Below the pieces are notes generated by a model that saw only the letters and a list, made by a program, of their open reading frames with translations, had not been told where the DNA came from and made no database searches. Position numbers and translations under genes: made by a program. Below are positions 1 through 5,843 of a stretch of 12,108 nucleotides of DNA, in pieces (within the stretch, counting starts at the first letter, position 1; each line of letters opens with the position of its first letter). The stretch spans positions 1 to 12,108 of the forward strand of contig CAKSWQ010000053.1 of NCBI GenBank assembly GCA_934512105.1, given 5' to 3'. The DNA comes from an uncultured Faecalibacterium sp. (GTDB taxonomy: Bacteria > Bacillota > Clostridia > Oscillospirales > Ruminococcaceae).

Positions 1-85
1 GTAATATAGGATAACATGAAGTATCATATCAGTAAACCCAATAAAATTACTATGACCTATAAATTTTACTTATGGAGCGTTTGCG

Positions 86-982
86 ATGCGGGAACAGAAA
101 GACCGATACGAGATATTCTTAAAAGTATGCGAGACGGGCAGTTTTTCCAAAGCAGCGGAGGCACTGAACTATACCCAATCCGGCATCAGCCAGATGATGG
201 CGGGGTTGGAAGAAGAACTGGGCGTGCAGCTGTTCGCCCGCATCAACCGGGGCGTGACCCTGACCGACAACGGGACACGTCTTTTGCCCTATATCCGGGA
301 ACTGGCCAACCAGAAGACCCGGCTGCGGCAGGCGGCGTTCAACATCAACCACAAGGTGGAGGGCAAGCTGCGGGTGGGCAGCTTTTCCAGCATCACAACG
401 CTCTGGATGCCGGAAGTCGTACATTATTTCAAGGAGAATTACCCGAAGGTGAAGATTGAAATTCTGGACGGCAACTATGATGAGATCCGGGAATGGATCA
501 CCCACGGGCAGGTGGATTGCGGTTTCCTCTCGTCCATTGTGGCAGACGACCTGAAATTCTACCCGCTCCGGGACGACCCGCTGTGTGCCGTGTTCCCGGA
601 GGGGCATCCGCTGGCAGCACAGCCCGGTGTGACCCTGCCGCAGCTGTTTCAGTATCCGCTCATCATCGAAACCCCCGGCTGCGATAACGATATCCAGCAC
701 CTGATGCTCAAGTGCCCGGTGAAGCCGAATATTGCATACAGCTTCCGGGACGATACCCTCATCATGGCGTTCGTGCGCAGCGGGCTGGGCGTGACCATCT
801 CACAGGAGCTGGTGATGCAGGCATTCGGCTGCCCCGGTGTGGTGTCCCGTCCGCTGGAGCCTGCCTGCTGCCGGACGCTGGGGCTGGCGTTTTCCAAGAC
901 GGCAAGCTCGGTGGTGAGCCGGACGCTGCTGGAATATCTGAGATCCACCCGGCAGCGAAAGGATACACCGCAGATAAAATAA
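86..982 (+). CDS. LysR-family transcriptional regulator
   Basis: This encodes a 298-residue DNA-binding regulator with the usual LysR length and layout. Residues about 7-65 form the winged helix-turn-helix, with the family pattern F-x-x-V-x-x-x-G-S-F-S-x-A-A-x-x-L and then S-Q-x-x-x-x-L-E-x-x-L-G-x-x-L-F-x-R. Residues about 90-290 match the periplasmic-binding-protein-like effector domain. The start at 86 is supported by GGAG at 74-77, eight bases upstream. The leader (1-85) is AT-rich and holds no other gene that I can support. LysR proteins often regulate a divergent neighbour, which would lie off the left edge. The gene is followed by its own hairpin terminator, so it is probably monocistronic. 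The effector and target genes cannot be read from the sequence. GC-rich codon use fits the core genome. Confidence 0.95.
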   Translation: MREQKDRYEIFLKVCETGSFSKAAEALNYTQSGISQMMAGLEEELGVQLFARINRGVTLTDNGTRLLPYIRELANQKTRLRQAAFNINHKVEGKLRVGSFSSITTLWMPEVVHYFKENYPKVKIEILDGNYDEIREWITHGQVDCGFLSSIVADDLKFYPLRDDPLCAVFPEGHPLAAQPGVTLPQLFQYPLIIETPGCDNDIQHLMLKCPVKPNIAYSFRDDTLIMAFVRSGLGVTISQELVMQAFGCPGVVSRPLEPACCRTLGLAFSKTASSVVSRTLLEYLRSTRQRKDTPQIK

Positions 983-988
983 GAACAA

Positions 989-1024
989 AGAGCGGAGAAC
1001 GGTATAAAAGCAGCTCTCCGCTTT
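989..1024 (+). terminator. Probable terminator of the LysR gene
   Basis: A 10-bp stem pairs 989-998 with 1015-1024. Its core is GCGGAGA/TCTCCGC, and the loop is 16 nt. It lies 7 bases after the LysR stop codon. The trailing T run is only TTT, so termination may be modest. Confidence 0.55.
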
Positions 1025-1073
1025 GCTGAATGGAGACGTGCAGTTGGAGCAAGAGGACAATTCCCTGTTTTTC

Positions 1074-1102
1074 TTGTAAGAGCACAGGATTCATGGTATC
1101 AT
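1074..1102 (+). promoter_or_regulatory. Predicted sigma-A promoter with extended -10 for the AAA-ATPase-like gene
   Basis: The -35 box TTGTAA (1074-1079) and the -10 box TATCAT (1097-1102) are separated by exactly 17 bp. A TGG directly before the -10 makes it an extended -10. The start codon follows 48 bases downstream. This promoter is independent of the LysR gene. Confidence 0.65.
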
Positions 1103-1150
1103 AGAGACAATGAAAAGTCCGTGCATGGCTACGAGAAGGGAGCGGCAGAG

Positions 1151-2821
1151 ATGAAAGAAATGAATATTCCTGTTGGAGTTTCGGACTTTGAAGAAATTCG
1201 TAAGAATGGGTATTACTATATTGATAAATCCGGTCTGATCGGAGAACTGCTCAGCAGAACCGGAACGAAAGTGACGTTGATTACTCGTCCCCGCCGCTTC
1301 GGCAAGACGTTGGGCATGAGTATGCTGGAAAGCTTTTTTGACATCCGCAAGGATAGCAGAAAGCTGTTTGAAGGGCTGGAAATTGCAAAAAACCAAGCAT
1401 TGTGCGATGCGTGGATGAATCAGTATCCAACGGCCTTTGTTTCGTTCCGGCAGGTAGATGGACTGGATTTTGCTGGGGCATACGATATGCTCACATGGGT
1501 TATTTCGGAACTATATAAGAGACATTTGTATCTGCTGGACAGTGACAAGATCGATAACACCGATAAGGATATTGCTAAACAGTTAGCGCGAGGGAATGCT
1601 TCCTTGAAGGATACGAAAGGAAGCTTGATGCTGCTCACAAGGATGATGCAGCAACATTACGGAAAACCTGTGATTCTTCTTATAGACGAGTATGATGTCC
1701 CTGTAGCAAAAGCGAACAACAATGGTTACTATAATGAAATGCTGGATGTCATGAAAGGCTTGATGCAGGCACTGAAAGACAATCAGGCGCTGCGTTTTGC
1801 AGTTGTTACGGGCTGCTTGAAGATTGCGAAAGAGAGCATCTTCACGGGAACCAACAATTTCGTATCGGATACCATCACAAACTCACGCTTAAGTGAGTAT
1901 TTCGGTTTTGTGCAGAGCGAAGTTGACCAGCTGCTAAAGGATGCTGACCTGACGGAACAGGCTGACAATATCAAGAAATGGTATGATGGATATCATTTCG
2001 GCGATTTTGATGTTTACTGCCCATGGGACGTAATGAATTACATGCTGGAACTGCAGCGTGATCCGAAAGCTAAGCCTATCAGCTACTGGAAGAACACCAG
2101 CGACAATGCAATCATCCGTTCCTTTATTGACTATGCAGGCAGTACAATCACAAATAAACTTGAAACCCTGATGGCTGGTGGCTGCATCGTTCAGCGCGTG
2201 GATGAAAACCTGACCTACGATTATCTGCATTCTTCGGAAGAAAATCTCTGGAGTACGCTTTATCTGACAGGATACTTGACCAAGGCGCGTGAAGAGGATT
2301 ATAAAGGTGAACTGCCGGACGGTATGGTCGCTCTGATGATCCCGAATGCAGAAATCAAAGAGATCTTTGAAACGACTGTTATCAAATGGTTCGATGACAG
2401 TACGAAAAAGTGGAATCGGAATGCTTTGTTTGATGCGGTCTGGAACGGCGACAGTGAGGGTATCACCAAGGAGATGAATGCCCTGCTCCGGCGTACCATC
2501 AGCTACCATGACTATCGGGAGGACTTCTATCACGCTTTCCTTGCGGGCATCTTCACAGGTGCCGGATATATGGTGGATTCCAATAAGGAGCATGGCGAAG
2601 GCCGAAGCGATGTGGTCGTCTACGATTCCATCAATGCCCGTGTTGCGATTTTTGAAGCAAAATATACGAAAACCTTAGGAAATCTGGAGAGTGAATGCGA
2701 AAAGGCTTTGCAGCAAATTGATGATCGGATGTACGCAAAAGAGTACGAGGATGACTACGATCAAATTCTTTGCTACGGCATTTCGTTCTTCAAAAAGCGT
2801 TGCATGGTAAAGAAAAAGTAA
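1151..2821 (+). CDS. Predicted AAA-ATPase-like protein with C-terminal PD-(D/E)XK nuclease-like domain
   Basis: The 556-residue protein matches the two-part family known from Pfam as AAA-ATPase_like (PF09820) plus PD-(D/E)XK nuclease superfamily 9 (PF08011), expanded in gut Firmicutes and Bacteroidetes. The N-terminus has the hallmark IPVGVSDFEEIR, then YYYIDKSGLI, then a Walker-A-like RPRRFGKT (46-53) and a Walker-B-like VILLIDEYD (about 174-182). The C-terminus shows GEGRSD with Asp487, then FEAKY with Glu502 and Lys504, a plausible D...ExK nuclease core. The start at 1151 is preferred over an in-frame ATG at 1121 because AGGGAG lies at 1137-1142, eight bases before it. The ending CYGISFFKKRC is typical, so the gene is intact. 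The biological function of the family is not established. It is more AT-rich than the LysR gene and has its own promoter, which suggests horizontal acquisition as a single cargo gene. Confidence 0.93.
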   Translation: MKEMNIPVGVSDFEEIRKNGYYYIDKSGLIGELLSRTGTKVTLITRPRRFGKTLGMSMLESFFDIRKDSRKLFEGLEIAKNQALCDAWMNQYPTAFVSFRQVDGLDFAGAYDMLTWVISELYKRHLYLLDSDKIDNTDKDIAKQLARGNASLKDTKGSLMLLTRMMQQHYGKPVILLIDEYDVPVAKANNNGYYNEMLDVMKGLMQALKDNQALRFAVVTGCLKIAKESIFTGTNNFVSDTITNSRLSEYFGFVQSEVDQLLKDADLTEQADNIKKWYDGYHFGDFDVYCPWDVMNYMLELQRDPKAKPISYWKNTSDNAIIRSFIDYAGSTITNKLETLMAGGCIVQRVDENLTYDYLHSSEENLWSTLYLTGYLTKAREEDYKGELPDGMVALMIPNAEIKEIFETTVIKWFDDSTKKWNRNALFDAVWNGDSEGITKEMNALLRRTISYHDYREDFYHAFLAGIFTGAGYMVDSNKEHGEGRSDVVVYDSINARVAIFEAKYTKTLGNLESECEKALQQIDDRMYAKEYEDDYDQILCYGISFFKKRCMVKKK

Positions 2822-2925
2822 TTTACCATGCAGGCAGGTGTTGCAGGAAATCTTTGATGGGAAATTCATTGAACTGAAAAACGGTATGCTGCGCTATAAG
2901 CAGTAAAAAGAAAACAATAATAGAA

Positions 2926-2973
2926 ATAGCCAGCGTATTGTGTGGGTGCAAACCCACATGATACGCTGGCTAT
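2926..2973. terminator. Long perfect hairpin, probable bidirectional terminator
   Basis: A 22-bp stem pairs 2926-2947 with 2952-2973. It is continuous apart from two G-T wobbles, and it is closed by a GCAA (GNRA-type) tetraloop. The left flank is A-rich and the right flank reads TCTTGTTT. It can therefore act as a terminator on either strand, although the T run on the plus strand is imperfect. Between 2822 and 2925 I see no gene. A short open stretch ending at 2906 has no recognisable start. Confidence 0.55.
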
Positions 2974-3000
2974 TCTTGTTTAACAGTCGTGTCGAAAGAC

Positions 3001-3051
3001 ATCCCGTCTGAGGGCTAAGCGAAGGTTTTGCTTTTTAGGCGGGATTTTTTT
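3001..3051 (+). terminator. Rho-independent terminator
   Basis: The stem pairs ATCCCGTCTGA (3001-3011) with TTAGGCGGGAT (3035-3045): 11 bp with two wobbles. It encloses a smaller AAGC/GCTT hairpin (3017-3020 with 3030-3033). Seven T residues follow at 3045-3051. No gene immediately upstream needs it, since the hairpin at 2926-2973 already follows the ATPase gene. It may therefore belong to a lost gene of the mobile-element remnant. Confidence 0.65.
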
Positions 3052-3100
3052 GCTTTTCGGGACTGTTGTATACAATACATAGACTAAGAGGGTGGGTGAC

Positions 3101-3241
3101 TTGGACTACGAGCCCATAAACTTTTGCTCGAAAGTACGATACACTATTGTCACGGCAGCGGCCCAGCTCCGAAAGGGAGCGGGAGCCGCAGCCGGGCGGA
3201 CCTTGAAAATTGAATATGCAGCTTCAGGTACTTCCAGATAA
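3101..3241 (+). CDS. Possible 46-residue leader ORF upstream of the mazF fragment
   Basis: An open frame beginning at TTG 3101 (or in-frame GTG 3092) runs 46 codons to TAA 3239-3241. The predicted product is small and basic with an Ala/Gly-rich middle (TAAAQLRKGAGAAAGR) and ends SGTSR. GAGGG at 3088-3092 lies eight bases before the TTG. There is no ATG start. The 3154-3193 part of the frame can also fold as a strong GC-rich stem-loop, so the stretch could be structured leader RNA instead of a gene. The stop lies four bases before an anti-Shine-Dalgarno sequence for the next gene, which suggests a coupling role. I do not recognise the protein. Confidence 0.35.
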   Translation: MDYEPINFCSKVRYTIVTAAAQLRKGAGAAAGRTLKIEYAASGTSR

Positions 3242-3245
3242 TGAT

Positions 3246-3310
3246 ACCTCCTGAACAACAGCCGTCGTGGTATCCGTCTGCGCCGGCTGTTTCTTACATA
3301 AAAAGGAGGT
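3246..3310 (+). promoter_or_regulatory. Predicted RBS-sequestering leader structure of the mazF fragment
   Basis: ACCTCCT at 3246-3252 is an exact 7-nt complement of the very strong Shine-Dalgarno AGGAGGT at 3304-3310, which precedes the ATG at 3319. Between them lies a hairpin, AACAGCCG (3257-3264) with CGGCTGTT (3284-3291), extended by two more pairs across one mismatch. The two helices could stack. Ribosomes terminating at 3241 would cover the anti-SD, so translation of the upstream ORF could open or close the site. This is a fold predicted by eye. Confidence 0.45.
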
Positions 3311-3318
3311 TGATTTTT

Positions 3319-3414
3319 ATGTTACCGAACAATTGGAGATATCTCAGAGGGGACATCTACTATGCAGACATGGAGCCGCATATCGGCTCGGAACAGGGCG
3401 GGAAACAAAGTTGA
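3319..3414 (+). pseudogene. MazF/PemK-type toxin, N-terminal fragment
   Basis: From ATG 3319, with an ideal AAAAGGAGG ribosome binding site eight bases upstream, the frame reads 31 codons and stops at 3412-3414. It contains RGDIYYADMEPHIGSEQGG, the N-terminal signature of MazF/PemK endoribonucleases. In intact members R-G-D-I-Y sits near the start and G-S-E-Q-G-G leads into the R-P-V strand. An intact toxin is about 110-120 residues, and everything after GSEQGG is missing here. The sequence then continues in another frame as a different gene, so this is a deletion/recombination remnant. No antitoxin gene is visible. The intact leader and RBS suggest the fragment came in with a mobile element. 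Confidence 0.8.
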
Positions 3415-3625
3415 CGAAATACTGGATACTGCGTTTGGTGTGAACGAAACGCCCTCATGGGAAGACTTCCTGGCCTTTCTGGCAGACCGATGCATTCCGA
3501 AAACACGAAAGGGCTTGGATTACTATCTGGATGCTGTTGGCGTTCCGGAATATGACCCGGTTCTGCTTGTTGAAAAGACGCAGGGAAGAATGGCGGAGGA
3601 TCACAAATGGCTGGAAATTATCTGA
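3362..3625 (+). pseudogene. Small HipA-kinase-associated protein, 5'-truncated and fused to the mazF fragment
   Basis: The open frame from 3362 to 3625 (87 codons) has an unrelated start: its first 13 or so residues are mazF DNA read out of frame. From about residue 14 (GNKVDEILDT) onward it resembles the short protein, or N-terminal domain, that precedes HipA-like kinases in Firmicutes. The visible pattern is W-x-x-F-L-x-x-R-C-I-P-x-x-R, then YDPVLLVEKTQGRMAEDHKW. It overlaps the downstream kinase start by 19 bases, the layout of a translationally coupled pair. No native start codon or RBS is visible, so the 5' end has been lost at a junction near 3400. Assignment is by recalled family pattern only. 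Confidence 0.6.
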
Positions 3626-4158
3626 CATTGCATACCAATGACAAGGTCGTGGTGACGACTTCGCGCGGAAATCAGGAAAAATGGTTCGATGCGGAGAAAA
3701 ATCTCTGGTATAAGGTGGATGATGGCTGCTTTGAGGCACTGGCAGAAGCTGTTTCCAGTGAAGTCCTGCGTAATTTTACAAATGCAGTTCAGCTGCCGGG
3801 AATCTCCGTGGCAAATTACTGGGTCGATACGGCCGAGGTTCATGGTTTGAAACGGGTGGTTTCGGTAAGTGAGAACTTCAAAAGGGAAGATGGGAGTCTT
3901 GTTACTGCAAATACAATCTTGAAGAACAGTCTTGGAACGGACTATCTTGAAGAATTTAACCGCAGGACAAGCCTAAAAGAGAGAATCCGGCTTCTTGTGG
4001 ATGCAATGGGAGAGGCAACCAGAATGCAGAATATGGGCGCATATCTTACGACATTGTTTGAGGTAGATGCGCTTTTTCTAAATCAGGACAGACACCTGAA
4101 CAACATTGCACTGATCCGGGATAAATTTGGTTATAAGCCCTGCCCGATTTTTGACTGA
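3607..4158 (+). pseudogene. HipA-like Ser/Thr kinase, C-terminally truncated
   Basis: The 183-residue frame starts at ATG 3607 with GGAGG at 3595-3599, coupled to the upstream fragment. The kinase features are in order: KWFDAEKNLWYKVDD (N-lobe, probable ATP-binding Lys about 36), FEALAEAV (probable alpha-C Glu), the catalytic-loop pattern NQDRHLNNIALI (Asp161 and Asn165/166), and PIFD with Asp183 of the metal-binding D-x-G. The next codon is a stop, and the DNA beyond is the antisense of another gene. HipA-like kinases of this kind are roughly 300 residues or more, so a large part of the C-lobe is missing and activity is unlikely. HipA kinases are toxins of type II toxin-antitoxin modules. 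The partner here would be the small gene in front, also damaged. Confidence 0.8.
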
Positions 4159-4573
4159 TGGTCTTTTGTCCGTTTTCCCAGCAGCGGATGCTTGTCCGGC
4201 TGACCTTTGTGTGGTCGGCAAGCTGCCTGCGGGTCCAGCCTTTGGATTCCCGGTAGCGTCGGAGCAGCTCTCCTCCGCCCCGGTGCAGAAACAGGGGGTA
4301 GTCGTCCAGAATATCCTCCACCGGGGTGCCGTAAAGGGCAGCCAGCTTATCCGCAATCTCCGGGGAGAAGCTCCGGCGGAAATTGCCGCTTTCAAGGTCC
4401 TGGTAGAGCCATTCTTCTATGCCGACCATGGCGGCAACGTCTTTCTGCAGCAGACCAAGGCTGTAACGGCACCAGCGCATACGGTCGGACGGATTGGTGA
4501 TTTCGGAGTAGGAATGGTACATATGGAAGAACGCCTGTGCTTCCGAAGTGGTGTGCGGCCCGGCAAGCGGCAC
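4046..4573 (-). CDS. XRE-family regulator with two HTH domains, 3' end replaced (probably decayed)
   Basis: Read from GTG 4573 leftward, this gives 175 residues. Residues about 32-92 form a first XRE helix-turn-helix (RYSLGLLQKDVAAMVGIEEW ... SPEIADKLAALYGTPVEDIL). Residues about 103-142 form a second (LLRRYRESKGWTRRQLADHT then SRTSIRCWENGQKTIS). From about residue 141 the frame is antisense DNA of the HipA-like kinase, so the last ~34 residues are not native. The authentic protein probably ended soon after the second HTH. The GTG has no convincing ribosome binding site and the frame is open upstream, so the true N-terminus may also be lost. A later in-frame ATG at residue 18 also lacks an RBS. 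It may still yield a DNA-binding protein, but I regard it as a relic. Confidence 0.6.
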   Translation of the reverse strand: MPLAGPHTTSEAQAFFHMYHSYSEITNPSDRMRWCRYSLGLLQKDVAAMVGIEEWLYQDLESGNFRRSFSPEIADKLAALYGTPVEDILDDYPLFLHRGGGELLRRYRESKGWTRRQLADHTKVSRTSIRCWENGQKTISQKSGRAYNQIYPGSVQCCSGVCPDLEKAHLPQTMS

Positions 4574-4660
4574 CTGCAGGATGTAGAGAGGGGTTAGACA
4601 GGATACCTCACATGATACCTTTTGAAGCAGAAAAAGGTGACAGCTTTCCTGAGCTCAGAA

Positions 4661-4705
4661 AACCCATTTTGACGAATTTACGCTGCTTTGCAAAATGAGT
4701 GGGTT
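4661..4705. other. Inverted repeat between the xre and sigK fragments
   Basis: AACCC+ATTTTG (4661-4671) pairs with CAAAAT (4691-4696) and GGGTT (4701-4705). This gives 11 bp with a 4-nt bulge. A separate perfect 10-bp palindrome, CTGAGCTCAG, lies at 4649-4658. On the minus strand the hairpin is followed by TTTTCTG and could be a weak terminator of the sigK fragment. It could also mark the end of a lost insertion. Confidence 0.35.
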
Positions 4706-5073
4706 CTCTTTTCCATCTGAAAGTGCGCTGGGGAGAGGATAGCATTTTCAATGCAGCGGCTTGCATAAGTGGAAAACCGTGCCTTGCGTGTGGCATCAAA
4801 GGTATCTACCGCTTTCATCAGCCCGATGGTACCGATGGAAACAAGATCCTCCTGATCGCCCGGCAGGGCGTAGTATTTTTTTACGATGTGCGCCACCAGC
4901 CGCAGATTGTGGCGGATCAGCTTTTCCCGGGCGGCGGCATCCCCGGCGCGCAGGGCGCTGAAGGCGGCGGCTTCCTCCCGGGCTGTGAGCGGGCGCGGAA
5001 AGCAGCCGCTTTCCAGATGGAGCGCCAGAAACAGAAATTTTGTGGCGAAAAATTGCAATAAGGTCAGCAGCAC
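4678..5073 (-). pseudogene. sigK: Sporulation sigma factor SigK, N-terminal fragment
   Basis: The minus-strand frame from GTG 5073 encodes 131 residues. The first ~113 match SigK: a hydrophobic pro-sequence-like N-terminus (LLTLLQFFATKFLFLALHL), then FPRPLTAREE, then sigma region 2 (NLRLVAHIVKKYY, EDLVSIGTIGLMKAVDTF, YASRCIEN). After ENAIL the sequence leaves the family. The expected continuation of region 2.4 is replaced by 18 unrelated residues and a stop. Regions 3 and 4, needed for -35 recognition, are absent, so it cannot act as a normal sigma factor. GTG is chosen because GGGAGGG lies seven bases upstream, whereas the in-frame ATG at 5094 has no RBS. In sporulating relatives SigK is the late mother-cell factor. 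Here it is probably a relic, or half of a gene split by an element. Confidence 0.85.
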
Positions 5074-5103
5074 ACGATATCCCTCCCGGTACATAGTTGT
5101 TAG

Positions 5104-5111
5104 ATTGTATG
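5104..5111 (-). promoter_or_regulatory. Possible SigE-type -10 element of sigK
   Basis: On the minus strand, CATACAAT at 5111-5104 lies 30 bases before the chosen sigK start. It fits the mother-cell SigE -10 consensus as I recall it, and it also contains a sigma-A-like TACAAT. A convincing -35 is not visible; ACTATC at 5129-5124 is a weak candidate. In B. subtilis sigK is transcribed by SigE, so the match is in a sensible place. Confidence 0.3.
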
Positions 5112-5132
5112 AGCCGGGGCGCAGATAGTTGC

Positions 5133-5165
5133 CGGAGAAGCCTTTTGTGCGCAGAAGCTTCTCCG
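5133..5165. other. Hairpin between sigK fragment and deaminase promoter
   Basis: CGGAGAAGC (5133-5141) and GCTTCTCCG (5157-5165) form a perfect 9-bp stem with a 15-nt loop. The right arm overlaps the -35 region of the deaminase promoter, so the inverted repeat could serve as an operator. It may equally be the 3' end of a lost transcript. Confidence 0.45.
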
Positions 5166-5209
5166 CAGGGGAAAAGCGTGGTATACTGAAAGGGATAACT
5201 CGGAAGTTG
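5154..5209 (+). repeat. Promoter/leader repeat, copy 1
   Basis: The first 36 bases (5154-5189) match 11074-11109 at 31 of 36 positions, and the next 20 bases match at about 13 of 20. The shared block runs from GAAGCTT through the TGGTATACTGA -10 region and into the leader, ending just before the ribosome binding site. The downstream genes are unrelated. Confidence 0.65.
5159..5187 (+). promoter_or_regulatory. Predicted promoter of the deaminase-like gene
   Basis: The -10 box TATACT (5182-5187) is preceded by TGG, giving an extended -10. A weak -35 (TTCTCC, 5159-5164) sits 17 bp upstream. The spacer can form a small hairpin, TTCTCC with GGGGAA. The leader to the ATG is 36 bases. Confidence 0.65.
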
Positions 5210-5223
5210 TGGAGGAAAATCAA

Positions 5224-5658
5224 ATGGATATTTGGAAAAGAATGTATGAGAAGGCGAAAGAGCAATATCATCCAGAAGAAGTATCTCCCTTTATATATGC
5301 GCACCATGTAGTTTGCGCGATAGAAGCTGAAAACGGAGATATCTATACAGGCTTCTGCATTGAAAGTTGCAGCGGAGTGATGAATATTTGTGCCGATAGA
5401 CTTGCTGCACTGAATATGTATGCTAACAGCGGTCAGACAAAAATAAAAAGATTTATAGCATTCCGCGACAGTGCGCCAAACGGAGGCGGGAGCGGCATGC
5501 CATGTGGTGCTTGTCAGGAATTCTTTTATCAGTTAAATGAAGCAAACGAAGATATGGAAATCATGGTTGATTATGAAAAACGAGAAACTGTAACATTAAA
5601 AGAACTTATGCCGAATTGGTGGGGAAAGGAACGTTACGCTGAGGCAAAGAGTAATTGA
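5224..5658 (+). CDS. Cytidine-deaminase-like zinc protein with Asp in place of the catalytic Glu
   Basis: The 144-residue protein belongs by pattern to the cytidine/blasticidin-S deaminase superfamily. It has HHVVCAIEAENGDIYTGFC, then the first zinc/catalytic segment at Cys56-Ala57-Asp58, then MPCGAC with Cys94 and Cys97. The usual first motif is C/H-A-E, and here Asp replaces the proton-shuttling Glu. The three zinc cysteines are kept. Typical members deaminate cytidine or related bases and are 125-150 residues long. The Asp may lower or change activity, or be normal for this subfamily. The substrate cannot be told from sequence. ATG 5224 is chosen because GGAGG lies at 5211-5215. The gene is clearly more AT-rich than its surroundings, has its own promoter and terminator, and looks like horizontally acquired single-gene cargo. 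Confidence 0.82.
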   Translation: MDIWKRMYEKAKEQYHPEEVSPFIYAHHVVCAIEAENGDIYTGFCIESCSGVMNICADRLAALNMYANSGQTKIKRFIAFRDSAPNGGGSGMPCGACQEFFYQLNEANEDMEIMVDYEKRETVTLKELMPNWWGKERYAEAKSN

Positions 5659-5659
5659 C

Positions 5660-5767
5660 AACTTCGCGTTTGCGCAGCGCAGCGGAGCAATGAAAGCCCC
5701 AGTGGGGCTTTTAAGCGACCGAACGGTCTTGCGCCAGCAAGATGGAGGGGCCTCGCCCCGACAAGTT
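5660..5767. repeat. Multi-hairpin structured intergenic element
   Basis: Between the deaminase stop and the next promoter lie three compact hairpins in a row. They are AAAGCCCC/GGGGCTTT (5693-5711), GACC/GGTC (5717-5720 with 5725-5728), and GGGGC/GCCCC (5747-5751 with 5755-5759). AACTT (5660-5664) and AAGTT (5763-5767) could close the whole as a cloverleaf-like fold. It resembles a repetitive extragenic element, but no second copy is in this window. No gene is present from 5659 to 5949. Confidence 0.35.
5693..5712 (+). terminator. Terminator of the deaminase-like gene
   Basis: A perfect 8-bp stem pairs AAAGCCCC (5693-5700) with GGGGCTTT (5704-5711). The loop is AGT and the structure ends in TTTT. 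It begins 34 bases after the stop codon. Confidence 0.7.
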
Positions 5768-5843
5768 CCCATTTATCGAGTGACGAAAACAATAAGCCCC
5801 TGTTCCATTTATATACAACTTCCCCGCAATGTCGGCATTTTAT

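Noticed and set aside
119..700. 193-codon minus-strand frame under the LysR gene
   Set aside because: It is a shadow of a well-supported LysR coding sequence.
2835..2906. Short open stretch after the ATPase stop (reads QVLQEIFDGKFIELKNG and ends at 2906)
   Set aside because: It looks protein-like and could be the tail of a lost gene, but it has no start, no RBS and no family I can name.
3607..4158. Working HipA toxin-antitoxin module
   Set aside because: The kinase stops at its metal-binding Asp and its partner gene lacks a 5' end, so the module is a remnant.
4127..4597. 156-codon plus-strand frame
   Set aside because: It is antisense to the XRE gene, whose two HTH domains are clearly recognisable on the other strand.
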